Shown: positions 37,430 to 48,847 of the stretch, piece after piece
Layout of the letters: each line of letters starts with the position of its first letter
Position numbering within the stretch: the first letter of the stretch is position 1
Origin: Fistularia commersonii
Taxonomy: Eukaryota; Chordata; Actinopteri; Syngnathiformes; Fistulariidae
NCBI GenBank assembly: GCA_037954325.1
Contig: JBBMNZ010000028.1
Location: forward strand, 6,207,001 to 6,271,000
Reading direction: 5' to 3'
DNA: 64,000 nt
Position numbers and translations under genes: made by a program
The notes under the pieces: generated by a model
What the model saw: only the letters and a program-made list of their open reading frames with translations
What the model was told of the DNA's origin: nothing
Databases searched by the model: none

Positions 37430-37790
37430 CTACTGTCTTTCTGTTCCTGTGTCCTCTTAATGCCTATTGATCCAGATAATCAGGGACAAAATTGGTGAAA
37501 AACCAGCGGGGGAGGTTCTGACAATCGCCGCTCAGGAGAGCTGCTTGGGTATAATTGAAGGAGGCATTAAGAAAACAATAGTGACGGCTAATGCCGCGCT
37601 TTATTCCTCTCTCAGGTATTTCAAGCCCCCTGGATGACAAGGTGACAGCGGAGACCCACAGTCAAAATGACAATCATTGTATCATTAGTGGAGCCTCAAC
37701 AGCAGAAATAGAATGTGTATTATCTGGGGGCTTTAGCAGCGGGGGGCTCTTTCAAATGGCTTCAACTTGTAATGGACTTGTATGAGCTTG
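37430..37790. promoter_or_regulatory. candidate conserved noncoding element
   Basis: Complex sequence including CCTATTGATCCAGATAATCA, GGTATAATTGAAGG, ACGGCTAATGCCGCGC and CAATCATTGTATCATTAG. It contains a short open frame without domain character. Located 2.7-3 kb upstream of the homeobox gene. Confidence 0.35.
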
Positions 37791-38199
37791 CATTTCTACG
37801 ATGCAAAATGGGGGGGGGAGTGATGAAATCACTTGAAAATTAGATGAAATGTAAATTCTTTTTTTTTTTGGGGGGGGGGGGTGTTAAAAGAAACTTAAAT
37901 ACAGTTACGTGAAAGTGATTGCCCCAACATGTTCCTGTACAAATACAAAACTTGAATCAAACAGACTAAAAAATAAAAAGAATCAATTTCGGCATTAAAG
38001 TATCAAAGTGATGATCGTGAGATTTTTTTAAAATGTAAAAGCAACTAATTATCTCAATATTTTGGCTTCGTAATGCTTTCTTCTATCTCCCTAGATTTGA
38101 TTCTTACCTTTCACAGATGACCGCTTTAAATTTTAGGAGAGGGTTTCCACAAAAATCATTTTAAATGTGCTTATATAATTCAGGGTATTTTATTTTTTT

Positions 38200-38560
38200 C
38201 TATCAGACTTTGCTGAACCGTACAAACTATCAAATCCTGCCCTTGATGCAATAAGATACCATCTGACATAATGGAGACTGTGAACATCGCACATTATTAT
38301 TCTCTCCCATCGAATACAATGGCACTTTAGCTCATAAAACAAGAGTTCTGCCAAATGCCACGTGAAGATGGATGATAATCATCAATTACGATGTCATGGG
38401 AATATATCTGGTGTAATTTGCAAGACGGAGCAGCAGTGTGTGCTGATAAAATCAATATTTAATGAAAGTGTAAGTGAAGCTTAAGGGCTGTCTCTTATGC
38501 CTCGGATGTTAATGACATGTCACATTTTCATACAAGCAGACAGAGCTGGTCTTTACTGCA
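38200..38560. promoter_or_regulatory. candidate conserved noncoding element
   Basis: Complex block with GATGATAATCATCAATTACG near 38370, AAAATCAATATTTAATG and GATGTTAATGACATG near 38505. No coding potential; its appearance is typical of a deeply conserved enhancer, but conservation was not tested. Confidence 0.4.
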
Positions 38561-39781
38561 TTTACTAACCTCATTTTTTTGTTAATTCATTCAACAAATG
38601 CTGAATCTCAGTTGTCCATCACTGTGCAAACACTACTAATGTATCCTTCAGTAGCCTCCATATGTATTTTAACATCAACTACCTGGGAAAAACTCAAAAT
38701 GAAATCTATTAAGAAGGAATGCGGATTGGGATAATTCAATCAATGCGTGTAAAACTGTAACTTTGAGGAAGAGTGTATTCAATCCCCCGAGGAAGCCCCT
38801 ATGCTTGATGCCTCACTCTCCCCTGGTAATCGTATACCACGGTGAGCAGGCTGATTGTTTTAGTCCTGGATCACTGGCCGCGGGATCAACCTGAGAGCCC
38901 AGCCTGCTTTTCATGTCAAAACCTTCAAGGGAAAGCAGCTACAATCCAACAGCAATCACACTTGAGACATCAAAGTGCGAAGGAGGAGAGGCGCGAAACG
39001 GTCTGCATTTTTTCCATGCGAGCCAAACGCAACTCAAGCGAGGAGCAAGAGGAGATGATCTAAGGCGAAGATGCCATTGAGAGGAAGACGGAGAGCAGAC
39101 AGATGTGCATGGGCAGGTAGTGGCACATCGGGGCCCCTCCTATAGTTGAGACAACAGCTACTCTGCGCTGGTCGCATTCCTGCTCGCCGCTCAGTCAGTC
39201 CACTCAGAGGGAGAGCAACTTTCATCCATGTGTGCACCTTCAGAAACACACTCATGATGACCACAATGCCAGTTCCTGATGCTCTTCCAAAAAAGGGATC
39301 GTTCGTCATGCCATCGAGGGCATCCAGACCGGTATGATGGCAGAGGGTTGTTAACTTGTCAGTGATCCGTCAGACTTTCCAGCAACAGGCCATCCCCTGC
39401 CCTTCCTCCTACCACTTAGTAAACTGTCACTCATCTCTGTTCCGCCTCACTGCTGCCCAGCCAATGGGAGGCTGGCGCCCGACCAAGAGCCCAGGCTGTC
39501 AAGACGCGCGTAGTGAGTTGATGGATAACCATAAACAGCGCTAGTTATAGGACACCATACAGGTGCAATTAACACATCAGCAGTTGGAGCTCAGCAGGTG
39601 AAGAGCACATTATGCAGGGCATGATTGGTTTACATATGAACAAGTTAATTATAGGAATGGATGTGTGAATACATATTCATTAAATGGGATTTGAAGGCAT
39701 TGTAATGGCTCAGACGCTTTAATTAATTCCCTATGTGTATGTAGCTTTCATTATGTCTTTAGTTTACACAATAAAATGGTA

Positions 39782-41412
39782 CTAAAGGTACACTATGTGA
39801 TAATTAGATTTAAAAAAAAAAAACTGTTTAAACACAATGTTAATCAAGAAAATGTGCTTCCATTGGCTTGGCTGCCAATGGGTCATATTCCATTTGGTCA
39901 CTAATGCTAATGTGGAGGATAACATAGTAGCATCTCAGAATGATGCTGTTAGTATGGTGGGGTTGCTTCCTGGTCTTCATCTGATGCAAGAATATTTCCA
40001 TCCAGGCGGTTATGAAGTAATACAGCAAGTCAACAACTAAATTGTTTTTCTGTTGGATTGCGATTAAAGGAAAAAAGATTAAGCACTTTCTACACACCGT
40101 AGGCAAAAAGGAACATTCAGTAGCCTCATGTGTTACAGCCGATAAAATCTAATATGAATCGACAAACACAGAAAAACTGCCCTGAATTCATTTTATCATT
40201 TAGCAAGAAAAAGGGTGTTTTTTTTTTCCCAGAAGAGGGGTGTGAGCCTGAAGAAATTAGATTTGATTGTAGAGCTTTTTTCCAGCCTTGCTTATCTTGT
40301 CCAGCTATGTTTGTCACTACAGGCCTTTGTCGCCGTTTGCATAAACTCGTGCATTGTTTACAGAAGCAAGCTTGATACAGATTCAGAAGGAGATTCAAGC
40401 TGCATGCCCCTCAGTGAGGAGTCCTGGATTTCCTTGTACGTTTCTAACACATACATGAAGCAAAATAACAGTAACCATCTTTGGATAGAAGACAATGTTA
40501 TTATCTGGTTGAGCCACATTGTTGCTATTTTGAAATTTTGCGTCCCTGCCAGTGATCAGTCAGCTGCTGTACTAACACTCCATCTGTACGACAGTTATTT
40601 TACATACTCAAAGGTGTTATTGTTTAGTTCCACCTGCATTGAACTGGTAATTATGTGTGATCAACTCTGTTACCGCAACACTCCAGACTGCACCTGAGTG
40701 CTTTCTTTATGAGCTCTACAGACTTCAGTCATGCTAGATTGGGCGATTATTTCCTGTTTTCTACCGTTGCAGAACCCCCTGGAAGTGTTTTCCCGGTGAC
40801 GCCATTTTTAATAGATTTCGTTTGCTGTTCGACAAATTTACGTTGGGTGGAGGAATTTGAAAAATGTGCGTCTCAACAATTTCAAGAACGAATGGAAAGG
40901 AAGGGGCGGTGCAAGAAGTTGAAATAGTAACAAAAGATTTTTTTCAGATTATCAATAGCATATATTCTACAGAATGTCAACCTTTTTGTTTGTGAAAGCT
41001 GTAAACTGTGGTTTAAGTTGATTGTGTGTGATATTTTTTTAAACTATGTAAACAGTCCTCCGGCTCAATTAGGGAATTATAGCATGGTATCTGCAAAAAA
41101 CTTCTCTGCACTATCCATTAATGAAACATTTACTGAAGGCTTGTTATTCCTGAATGACAGATTCCGCTGACCCACCAGTGTGGGCATGTCTCATCCTCTC
41201 TGAGTATCCTTGACATGCTGTGGCCTTGTCTCTATACTCCTATGTAACAGAATACCAGCAGCAGTATGTGCTGTAAAGTGGTCTACCCACATGATGTCTT
41301 CAAAGCGCCCTTTGGTCTGTGATTGAACAATTACAGCCATGGTTAATTTAGCGTAAATAGGGACATCCACTTTCTTAGTTTTAAAGGTATGCCTACACAT
41401 TGTTTAAACTAT
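39782..41412. mobile_element. possible decayed non-autonomous transposon
   Basis: The left edge CTAAAGGTACACTATGTG resembles termini of common fish MITE families. The motif TGTTTAAACACAATGTT near 39826 has a rough inverted counterpart, ACATTGTTTAAACT, near 41397. The interior is AT-rich with meaningless open frames. The match is weak and the borders are guesses. Confidence 0.25.
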
Positions 41413-41853
41413 CCCTTTGACTCCATCAAGAGGTTTTCAGATGAAGTCAGTGGCACTGGGCAAAACAACTCACACTTTCATGGCAAAATGGTTTCCACCA
41501 CAGCATGTGCATCACACCGTCAATCTGTCTGCCACACACCAGTGAAGAGCATGCATGCATGCATAATGACAGTCGTGTCCTTGTTTCTATGATCATCGGG
41601 ACCCAAGAGTTATCAAAATGAAATGGATAGAAAAGCCGTGAACCGTTTATGCCCCCGATTATTATCTGGGTTGCTGTATTGTAACGTGAAAAAAGTAATC
41701 GGTTTTAGTGGAATTTGTTTCAACGGTTTCGATGGCTTTGCAACTAAAGTGCTATCTCAACTTACTGACACACGGCTGTTGACAACTGCGAATGTTGGAT
41801 GCGTGGTTCATTTTGTCCAAAGCTGAAAAAGACAATCTAATTTCAAATGTGAT

Positions 41854-41859
41854 TTTATT
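41854..41859 (-). terminator. INTS1 polyadenylation signal
   Basis: TTTATT on the plus strand reads AATAAA on the minus strand, about 260 bases past the INTS1 stop codon. It is the first canonical hexamer I found downstream and a likely 3' UTR end. Confidence 0.6.
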
Positions 41860-42118
41860 CAATTCACATCAAGGTAGCTCTGAGATACTAATAGTGGTGC
41901 GTCATAACTGAACTCACAGTATTATTGTGATCCATATAACAAATTTACGACAATGTATTACGATGAAGTGTTTTGATCACTGAGGTTCATTTTGAGTATA
42001 ATCAGAAAAGGAAATACGTGTGCATGACTGAGTAGCCACCAAAATAAAATAAAGCTTACTTTTGCATAATTAAAAAACAAAAAAAACACATCCTGACAAA
42101 GTATATGCACATTTGCTG

Positions 42119-45100
42119 TTATGTTGTGGCTTCCATGTGAAGGACCTTCATGGACTCGGAGATCATCGAACTGGTGTCGATTTGTCCGTAGACACCCACT
42201 AGAAACGCCTTGTGGAGCAAAATGTCTGCGTGTTCTGGACAGAGAACAAAAAATACATAAATAAATCAAATCGCACAGAAAAGCAGGTACGCCTCCCTAG
42301 TTTATTACAGAAAATAAGACTTGTTTGTTTTTTGTTTTTTTACATTGTCGTTTTCTTTTTAAGGCCACTACGCATCACCTGATTATGATTTTTGGGTGTG
42401 ACTGAGGCCTGCTGTCTTACCTTGACAGAGGAGCACGTATTCTGGAAGATTCCTCAAAGCTGTCTGGACCACGTCAAAGTTACTGCTGCCCATACAGTAC
42501 ATGAACGTTGGAAGGAATTCCGTTGCCAGGCTGCAGCACACGAGAGAGATTGCACAAGGAAGTATAAATCATTCTATCTTGGTATCTGCCAGTCTATGGA
42601 TTTTCTTGAACTTCTATTCAGGTTGAAGATATGTAAGGAAGTACCAGGGATTATTCTGAATGCAGCGCAGAGCCAGGCTGAAGGCCATGTTCCGACAGAG
42701 CTCTTCAGAGGACATCATGAGTCTCTGAAGATCGTTCTACAAAACGGTAACATGAGGAGTTCATCGAGAAGGTTGCATAAAGACAGACGCAACACTTTTG
42801 TTTTCATGACTCACGGTGAAATACTGGATGATCTCTGGGCTCCTCCTCGACTTCTCATCCACCTCCGTCAACACCTCTAAAACATCTATAGAAGATGAAA
42901 AAAAGAAAAGCAAATCTGAAAAATTACTCATTAGGAATCTGGGATTACTTGTTAGCTGTTGCAGCTGCGGGTGACTTACCCTCGACAGCTTCGCCTCTCG
43001 ACATCTTTTTCAGATACATTGTCATGTCAGATGCGCTCAGTGAGACCGAGGCAGAGATGTTGACAAGGGGAAGAGAACCAGGCGACACGTCATCTGATGG
43101 AGATAGGAGAAAAAAATAGAATAACATTACACTGTACTTAATATCCGCCAGTCTGAGTCATGATGAATTTTTAAAAACTCACATTTAAGAAGTAAGCGCT
43201 TAATCAAATATTCCTGGGCTGAGGGCTGTGTTTTTGGGGGTTGTTTTGCACTTACCTTCCCTCTCTTCTGCGGTAACCTCTGCAGATGATCGCCGTACTG
43301 GCAGAGTGAGTCCAGCCAACAAAGATTTCAGCTGTACTAGGTCTGGGTTCTCTGCGCAAAGATTCCTGGCAATCACAATATTTGAACAAGAAGTCAAATT
43401 TTAATTGTCATTTTTCTTTCAGCCAAAAATATTACAAATACATTTTTTTACAGCCAGGACTGACTTACTGCAAAATGTCCGAGTGCTTCTGGAGATACGG
43501 GACAGCTGCTGCTGCATCGTGGGTTATGTATTTTTGAGTGAACTGCAGGAACTTATTGATGACTAATGGGGAACGATTCCTCTGAAAGTTCTAGGATCAG
43601 AAAGATTATCACATAGTAAACTTTCAAGTCTGTAAATGCGAGGGACTACATCAAATCCGATCCCTGATTTTCTGAAAATACAAAATTGCATTAGCTGCCC
43701 ACCTGAAGGACCTGCATAAAGGACAGGAGGCAGTCTTGAAGTGCTCTTTGGTGGTCACTATGGAAAACAAGGGGCTGCAGCAGCTCCAAGATTGCCAGCA
43801 CATTACAGAAGAACGTCATGTGATTTTGCTGCCGAAACTCCTGCATGTGCAGGTGGATGCGGCCGTGTAGGAGACCTGCAATCATCGGTAGGTGTCTGAA
43901 GAAGGAAGAGGCAGTGGTCAGGGGGCGGAATGGAAATGTGCAGAACATATGGAGCAATACTTAGTAGCAGTGTTTCTCCGTGTTTCACCTGAGCAACAAG
44001 ACAGGGTGGGACACAGCGAGTTTTCTACATGCCAAGTTGGCATCAGAAACACGACTCTCAGTCGACTTGGAGTCTCCGACGTCAGCAAGCAGCGTGACCA
44101 AGCGATGGACCAGGACATCCAGCTGAGAAATTGGGAATTTATGGTTGTAAGCGAAAAATCTGCATCAAGGTCAGAGGTCGTGGCAACTGACCTATTTTTC
44201 TGGCACTTTTATCTTGAATGCAAAATGCAATCCAGATGATCGTATCTCAGAGCGTACAACATTCTTAATATATTAATTATGTGGATAAACATAAAGCCGT
44301 TTTGTTGGAAGATAAAACAATTCAAATTCGCATTTTGATTGAGCGTTTTTCCACGCAGAAAAGAAATATTTACCTTGCAGCTGCCGTCTGCTGCACCACC
44401 GCTGCTGAGAGTGCCTTCAGGCAAGGTGACGTGCTGGATAACCTCGGGAAAGTGCAGATAGATCTGCAGTAGCAGGTTCTGGCAGCGCTTACTCATGGCA
44501 CTGGGAGATAAAACAAACATGGGACGCATTATAGCCTGTCCCCCGACAGGAGAAACGTGCTGTTTATGATTTCATTATCTGAGGCGCCTGATGTCCCTCT
44601 TGTTTATGTGCCCCACTCCCTCATAAAGTTGGACTCTTAGCAACAGCCGGTTTAAGACTTAATTAGCAATACCATTGAAGTGTGTAGACTGTGGTCACTC
44701 GGAAAGTGCAGCTCGACTGAGTTTATCCACACATTGAAAGTTCGCCCCGCCTTCTGACCCCAAGTCACCTTTTCTCTAGGCTACCATTAACATTATTACC
44801 CACACAAGGATCCTCGTCTCATTGCAAAAAAAATGAAAAAAAAAACAAAAAACATTACAAAACATTTATGTGGGGGCAGAGACTGCAAAAGCGGAATAAA
44901 GCGGGACTCTACTTTCCTGTTTACAAGTAATGATTACTAATGTATATTAATACAAACTAGGCACACGAATAGTATCCTATCACAGAGGTTTTGGCCTTCA
45001 AGTCACTGCCATTTCTTCAAATCCTCTTATGGCTGAGGCTCAAGGAAGGCTAAAATGGTAATAACTGAACTTGACTCACCACACTTGTGCATTAAGCAAA

Positions 45101-48100
45101 TCAGAGCGACCTTGACCAAAAGTAAAAGAGCGCTTGTTGTTCAGTGGTTGTTGAGTTATTGGAATACACACCGGCTTAGCTGACAGTGGGCTTTCGCAGG
45201 AATAATGCAGAACATAAAATCATATGTTTATTCAACACAAGGCCAAAACCCTTTTTACTTTCAACATGTATTTATCCAGCCATATTTTGACTTGCAACCA
45301 TTTTTACCAGACAGCTAAGCTGCACTTAAAATACTGTAATTCGGAAGCTAATTTTGCTTGACCTTGGCCAAAGTTTCCTCATTAAAGTGGTTTAATAACC
45401 AGAGGCGTTCATGAAAGGAGGGTTTGCCTGCACAAAGAGTTGCACCCTGATCTCTGACAGCTAAGTCAGAGCAGGAATTCACAACACAGGCAAGTTTAGA
45501 GCTTCAGCCTTAATCCTCTTGGCTTCATTATAATACACTGAGCTTTTAAAGAGATCACAGTACAGACGACTTCTGCTGGTTTTAATTTCACACCAATAGA
45601 CCTAATTATCGGGTTTTCCCTGGTCCACAGCATTGTGGCTGACAGAAGAAGCCTGAAAGTTCATCTGCACTGAGAAGAAAAATCTACTGCGATTTATTTA
45701 AGTTTATCAGCACAGCATAATAGAGTAAAAAAAAAAAGGAACTTTCAGTGTTTGGGCTAATTGGAATGAACGATTCAATATGTCAAAACTGGATGAGTAA
45801 AGCACTTGGGGAGCCTAATATGACAAAATGAGATGAACAAATGTGTCCTCAAGCAGAAATGAAGAGGCAGGAATCTGTGGAAGCGTGTGTACAAAATGAT
45901 ATCAACACTTAGCTGGATAAAAACATGGCGCCGTTACCTGTCCTCCCATTTCTTTGCGCAGCTGATGAGGTACTCGGACACTTTCTTGATGTTTTCGAGA
46001 TCGCCGTTGCAATAGGAGTGGAGGAGGGGGAGCCTGGACTGGATGAGCGAGCACGCTGCCTGGTCCACAGAGCTTTTGTCGTCGTGGGGTGAGTTGCGAC
46101 TGTTCAGTTCCGATTCTGACAGGATCAGGTCAACCAGACTGATGAGCTCCTCAGAGCTGAGCCGCAGCACAAATTTCTCGGTTTTCTTCTATTCGGACAA
46201 AAATTAAAAAAAAAAGATAGAAAATGTCAATAAATTATAGGCCTGCCAAACAGTCTTTGGATGACAATTTTGAGCTTACTTGAGGTATCTTCTGGTCACG
46301 TCCTTGCCAGATACGTGGAATGTGGCTGCAAGCCCAAAGGAAATCCAGTGCTGACGATGGGTCCAACCTAAAAGATGTTAAACATATTCAATGGGACCTT
46401 TGTCCTTTGTTGCAGGAGCAAGGAAACAATTACTCTAAATAAATTACATTAATCTACAGTAAAATGAGCCATTATACGGTCCCTTATTTTCTCATTATTA
46501 AAATCAAAAACTTGGAAACCTGATACAGAACCAAGATAACCTAGATACAGAACCCCATATGTTTTCAATAATATGGTGCATTTCTATTTTTTTTAGAGAC
46601 AACAAGTGAGTAAAATCACACAACCAGGTATGGCGAAGGATAAATGAAGGTGATTTAACTCTGAATAATTTCCAGCTTTCTAACAATACAAACCATTGTA
46701 AGTTTTGCATTTGCTCCAATGTCTTACGCCTTCAAATATCTGAACCATCACATTACAACCCATAAATAAGCTGCAACTTATTGGTTGCACCATTGGAGCC
46801 CTGGGATCAAACTAAGAAGCCTGAAATGAGCGTAACAGACCCCCTATGTCAGACAAGTAAAAGGGCTAAGAAATTGCACGGCACAATTACATACTTGTAG
46901 TCTCTTCGCTTGCTGAGAAGAGCACTGATACACTGCAGAAGCGTGGACCAGTTCGACTGATGTGTGAGCAAGGCCAAAAGATAAGGTCTGTACGCAGGAG
47001 TACCACGTGCCTGAAACAGAATTTAATATCCTTTAAATCATCTAAGTGATGAGATTTTTTTTCGAAATTGTATGAAAACGCCACTTACCTTGTTGAGGGC
47101 AAAGAGCAGTTTCTGTTGAAGGTCTGGACACACAGATGTGACTTCAGGGTCCAGATACTCCATCCAGTCAACAAGCAACCCTGAGCTCAGACCTGACTTT
47201 GTCACCTCGGAGCTGCTGGAAAAAAAGGTCAAAGGCGGTTGGCTGAAGGTCACATCCATGGAAGAGTAACGTGACACAGAGCTACATTCCCCTACTTTAA
47301 TACAGTCTATTCTGGAACAGCCAACAAATGTAAAATTAAGGGACCTGGTGAGAACAAAAAATGTTATAAAACAAAGTAAAATATTTATAGCCACAATAAA
47401 GTTTGGCCACAACAAAACCACATGATACAGACAGTTTCTAGTGCTCGGTAAATAAAAGGCCCGCCATCTCACACTGGAATCTACCATGGCACGTTCAGGC
47501 CATTCCAAAGTGGATTCAAACCTTATTTTCCTGTCCTTCAGCAAATCAAAAGTCCAGTTAAGAAAAAAAAGCACCATATATCACTGGATACTTAGTTTTG
47601 ATGAATTCATCTCTTTAAATCCAAGAAAATTCCGCAAAAAAGTAGGTCTTGCTAACATCTCTGGAACAGAGCATCAACACAGGATGTGTTCTTTGAACTC
47701 AAATGCGGTTTTGACAGCCTATAAATCCAAAGTAAACAGAGAGCTGTAAAACCACTTATAACCAGCCCTAAAACGAATCCAGCTCGGCGGTTTGTGCCAC
47801 TGCGATGGAAAAAAGCTGCTTGTTGTTTTCTCACAAACAGCTGCATCTGTCATTTATGCCCTGGCGAAGATGAGAATGCTTCTTGTGTGACTTTTGGGAA
47901 CATCCAGATGTGGTACTTACTTGTTTGATTCTGCTTCTTTCTTCACAGCTCTCTCCTCACTTTCCCGAAGTAGCAACGAGATCACCATGGCAACGGGGCC
48001 AGCTGTTCCATTCTTTGTACCGACGGTCATTAACAGAGACAACAGTTCTTCCAAATATGGAGACTTGACCTCCATCAGGCCTTGTAACACTGGAGAAAAA

Positions 48101-48847
48101 GATTCAAATACATACTATGCTTAGTTATCTGTGGTCTTCCATGGTTGCGTTGTAAAATCACAAACTGAGCAAACAAAATGTTTGTATCCTCAGTAAATTA
48201 ACCACTTGAGAGACGGTTGGAAATGTGTGATTTCAGTTTTCATTCTTAAACAAAAACCTTCTAAGCAAACTTAATTGTTGTTGATTTTGATAGCTTAGTT
48301 GTAAATTTTCACTTGTTTATATTTTGACTTGAATGATTATGAGTACCGCTATGTTACAGCAACACCTGCACTTATGCAACCAAGCATTTTGACTCTGTAT
48401 ATGAAAAGATTGTATAAAAGTAAAGTGGGTCACTCAAAGTTGACCAGACAGGTCTGGACAAAATCTAAATTTAATACCTTTTCCAATGAGCTCAGGCTCC
48501 GCATTGCATCTCTCTCCTGCCTTCAGCATCGCGATGACAGCTCTCAGTGGTACTTCAGTGTCTCTGCGATATGCCAGTGCCTCAGCCAGGTGGAGGAAAC
48601 CTGTGTGCACTGCAGAACAGAAATATTTATCCCCCGGTGCATATAAATCATTCAGCGAGTTAAAAGATATGAAATAACAGAGCTTACCATCGCTGTGCCT
48701 GTGTTTGAGGGAGTTCTGACCGACAAATGATTTGAGCAGGGTCTTAAGCGGTCCTGGTTCCACTGTGGGATTTTCTAACCATCTCAACATCTCCACAACG
48801 ACCTCGAGGAACAGTGTGGAGAAAGCGATGTCCTGGGATACAAGGCG
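42119..48847 (-). CDS. ints1: INTS1 coding exons 31-47 (residues 1442-2184)
   Basis: Exons: 48688-48847, 48478-48609, 47921-48089, 47089-47215, 46895-47010, 46280-46367, 45938-46188, 44374-44500, 43989-44122, 43703-43895, 43469-43590, 43256-43365, 42980-43093, 42815-42885, 42645-42736, 42421-42530, 42119-42234. Landmarks: LSSGLLVDWMEYLDPEV, CSHIPRIWQGRDQKIPQK, SSEELISLVDLILSESE, LLRHLPMIAGLLHGRIHLHM, EFRQQNHMTFFCNVLAILEL, INKFLQFTQKYIT, LMMSSEELCRNMAFSLALRC and NLPEYVLLCQEHADILLHKA. The stop TAA is at 42121-42119. Exons 32-34 and 43 diverge most from human. The acceptor of exon 34 is a NAGNAG pair. Intron 37 (44501-45937) is the largest, 1.4 kb. Confidence 0.97.

Larger units (their letters stand above)
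35111..41853. other. noncoding interval between homeobox gene and INTS1
   Basis: No supported gene in 6.7 kb. It holds AT-rich and complex blocks resembling conserved noncoding elements (36.4-38.6 kb), two poly-G tracts (37810-37818 and 37870-37881) and a section at 39.8-41.4 kb that may be a decayed transposon. Open frames there, including one of 160 codons at 40215-40697, lack any recognisable domain. Confidence 0.65.

Noticed and set aside
40215..40697. 160-codon plus-strand open frame
   Set aside because: No recognised domain, biased AT-rich composition, and no splice partners; it fits better as chance or decayed transposon sequence.
42392..42880. 162-codon plus-strand open frame
   Set aside because: It is antisense to INTS1 coding exons 45-46 and their introns, and has no domain similarity.
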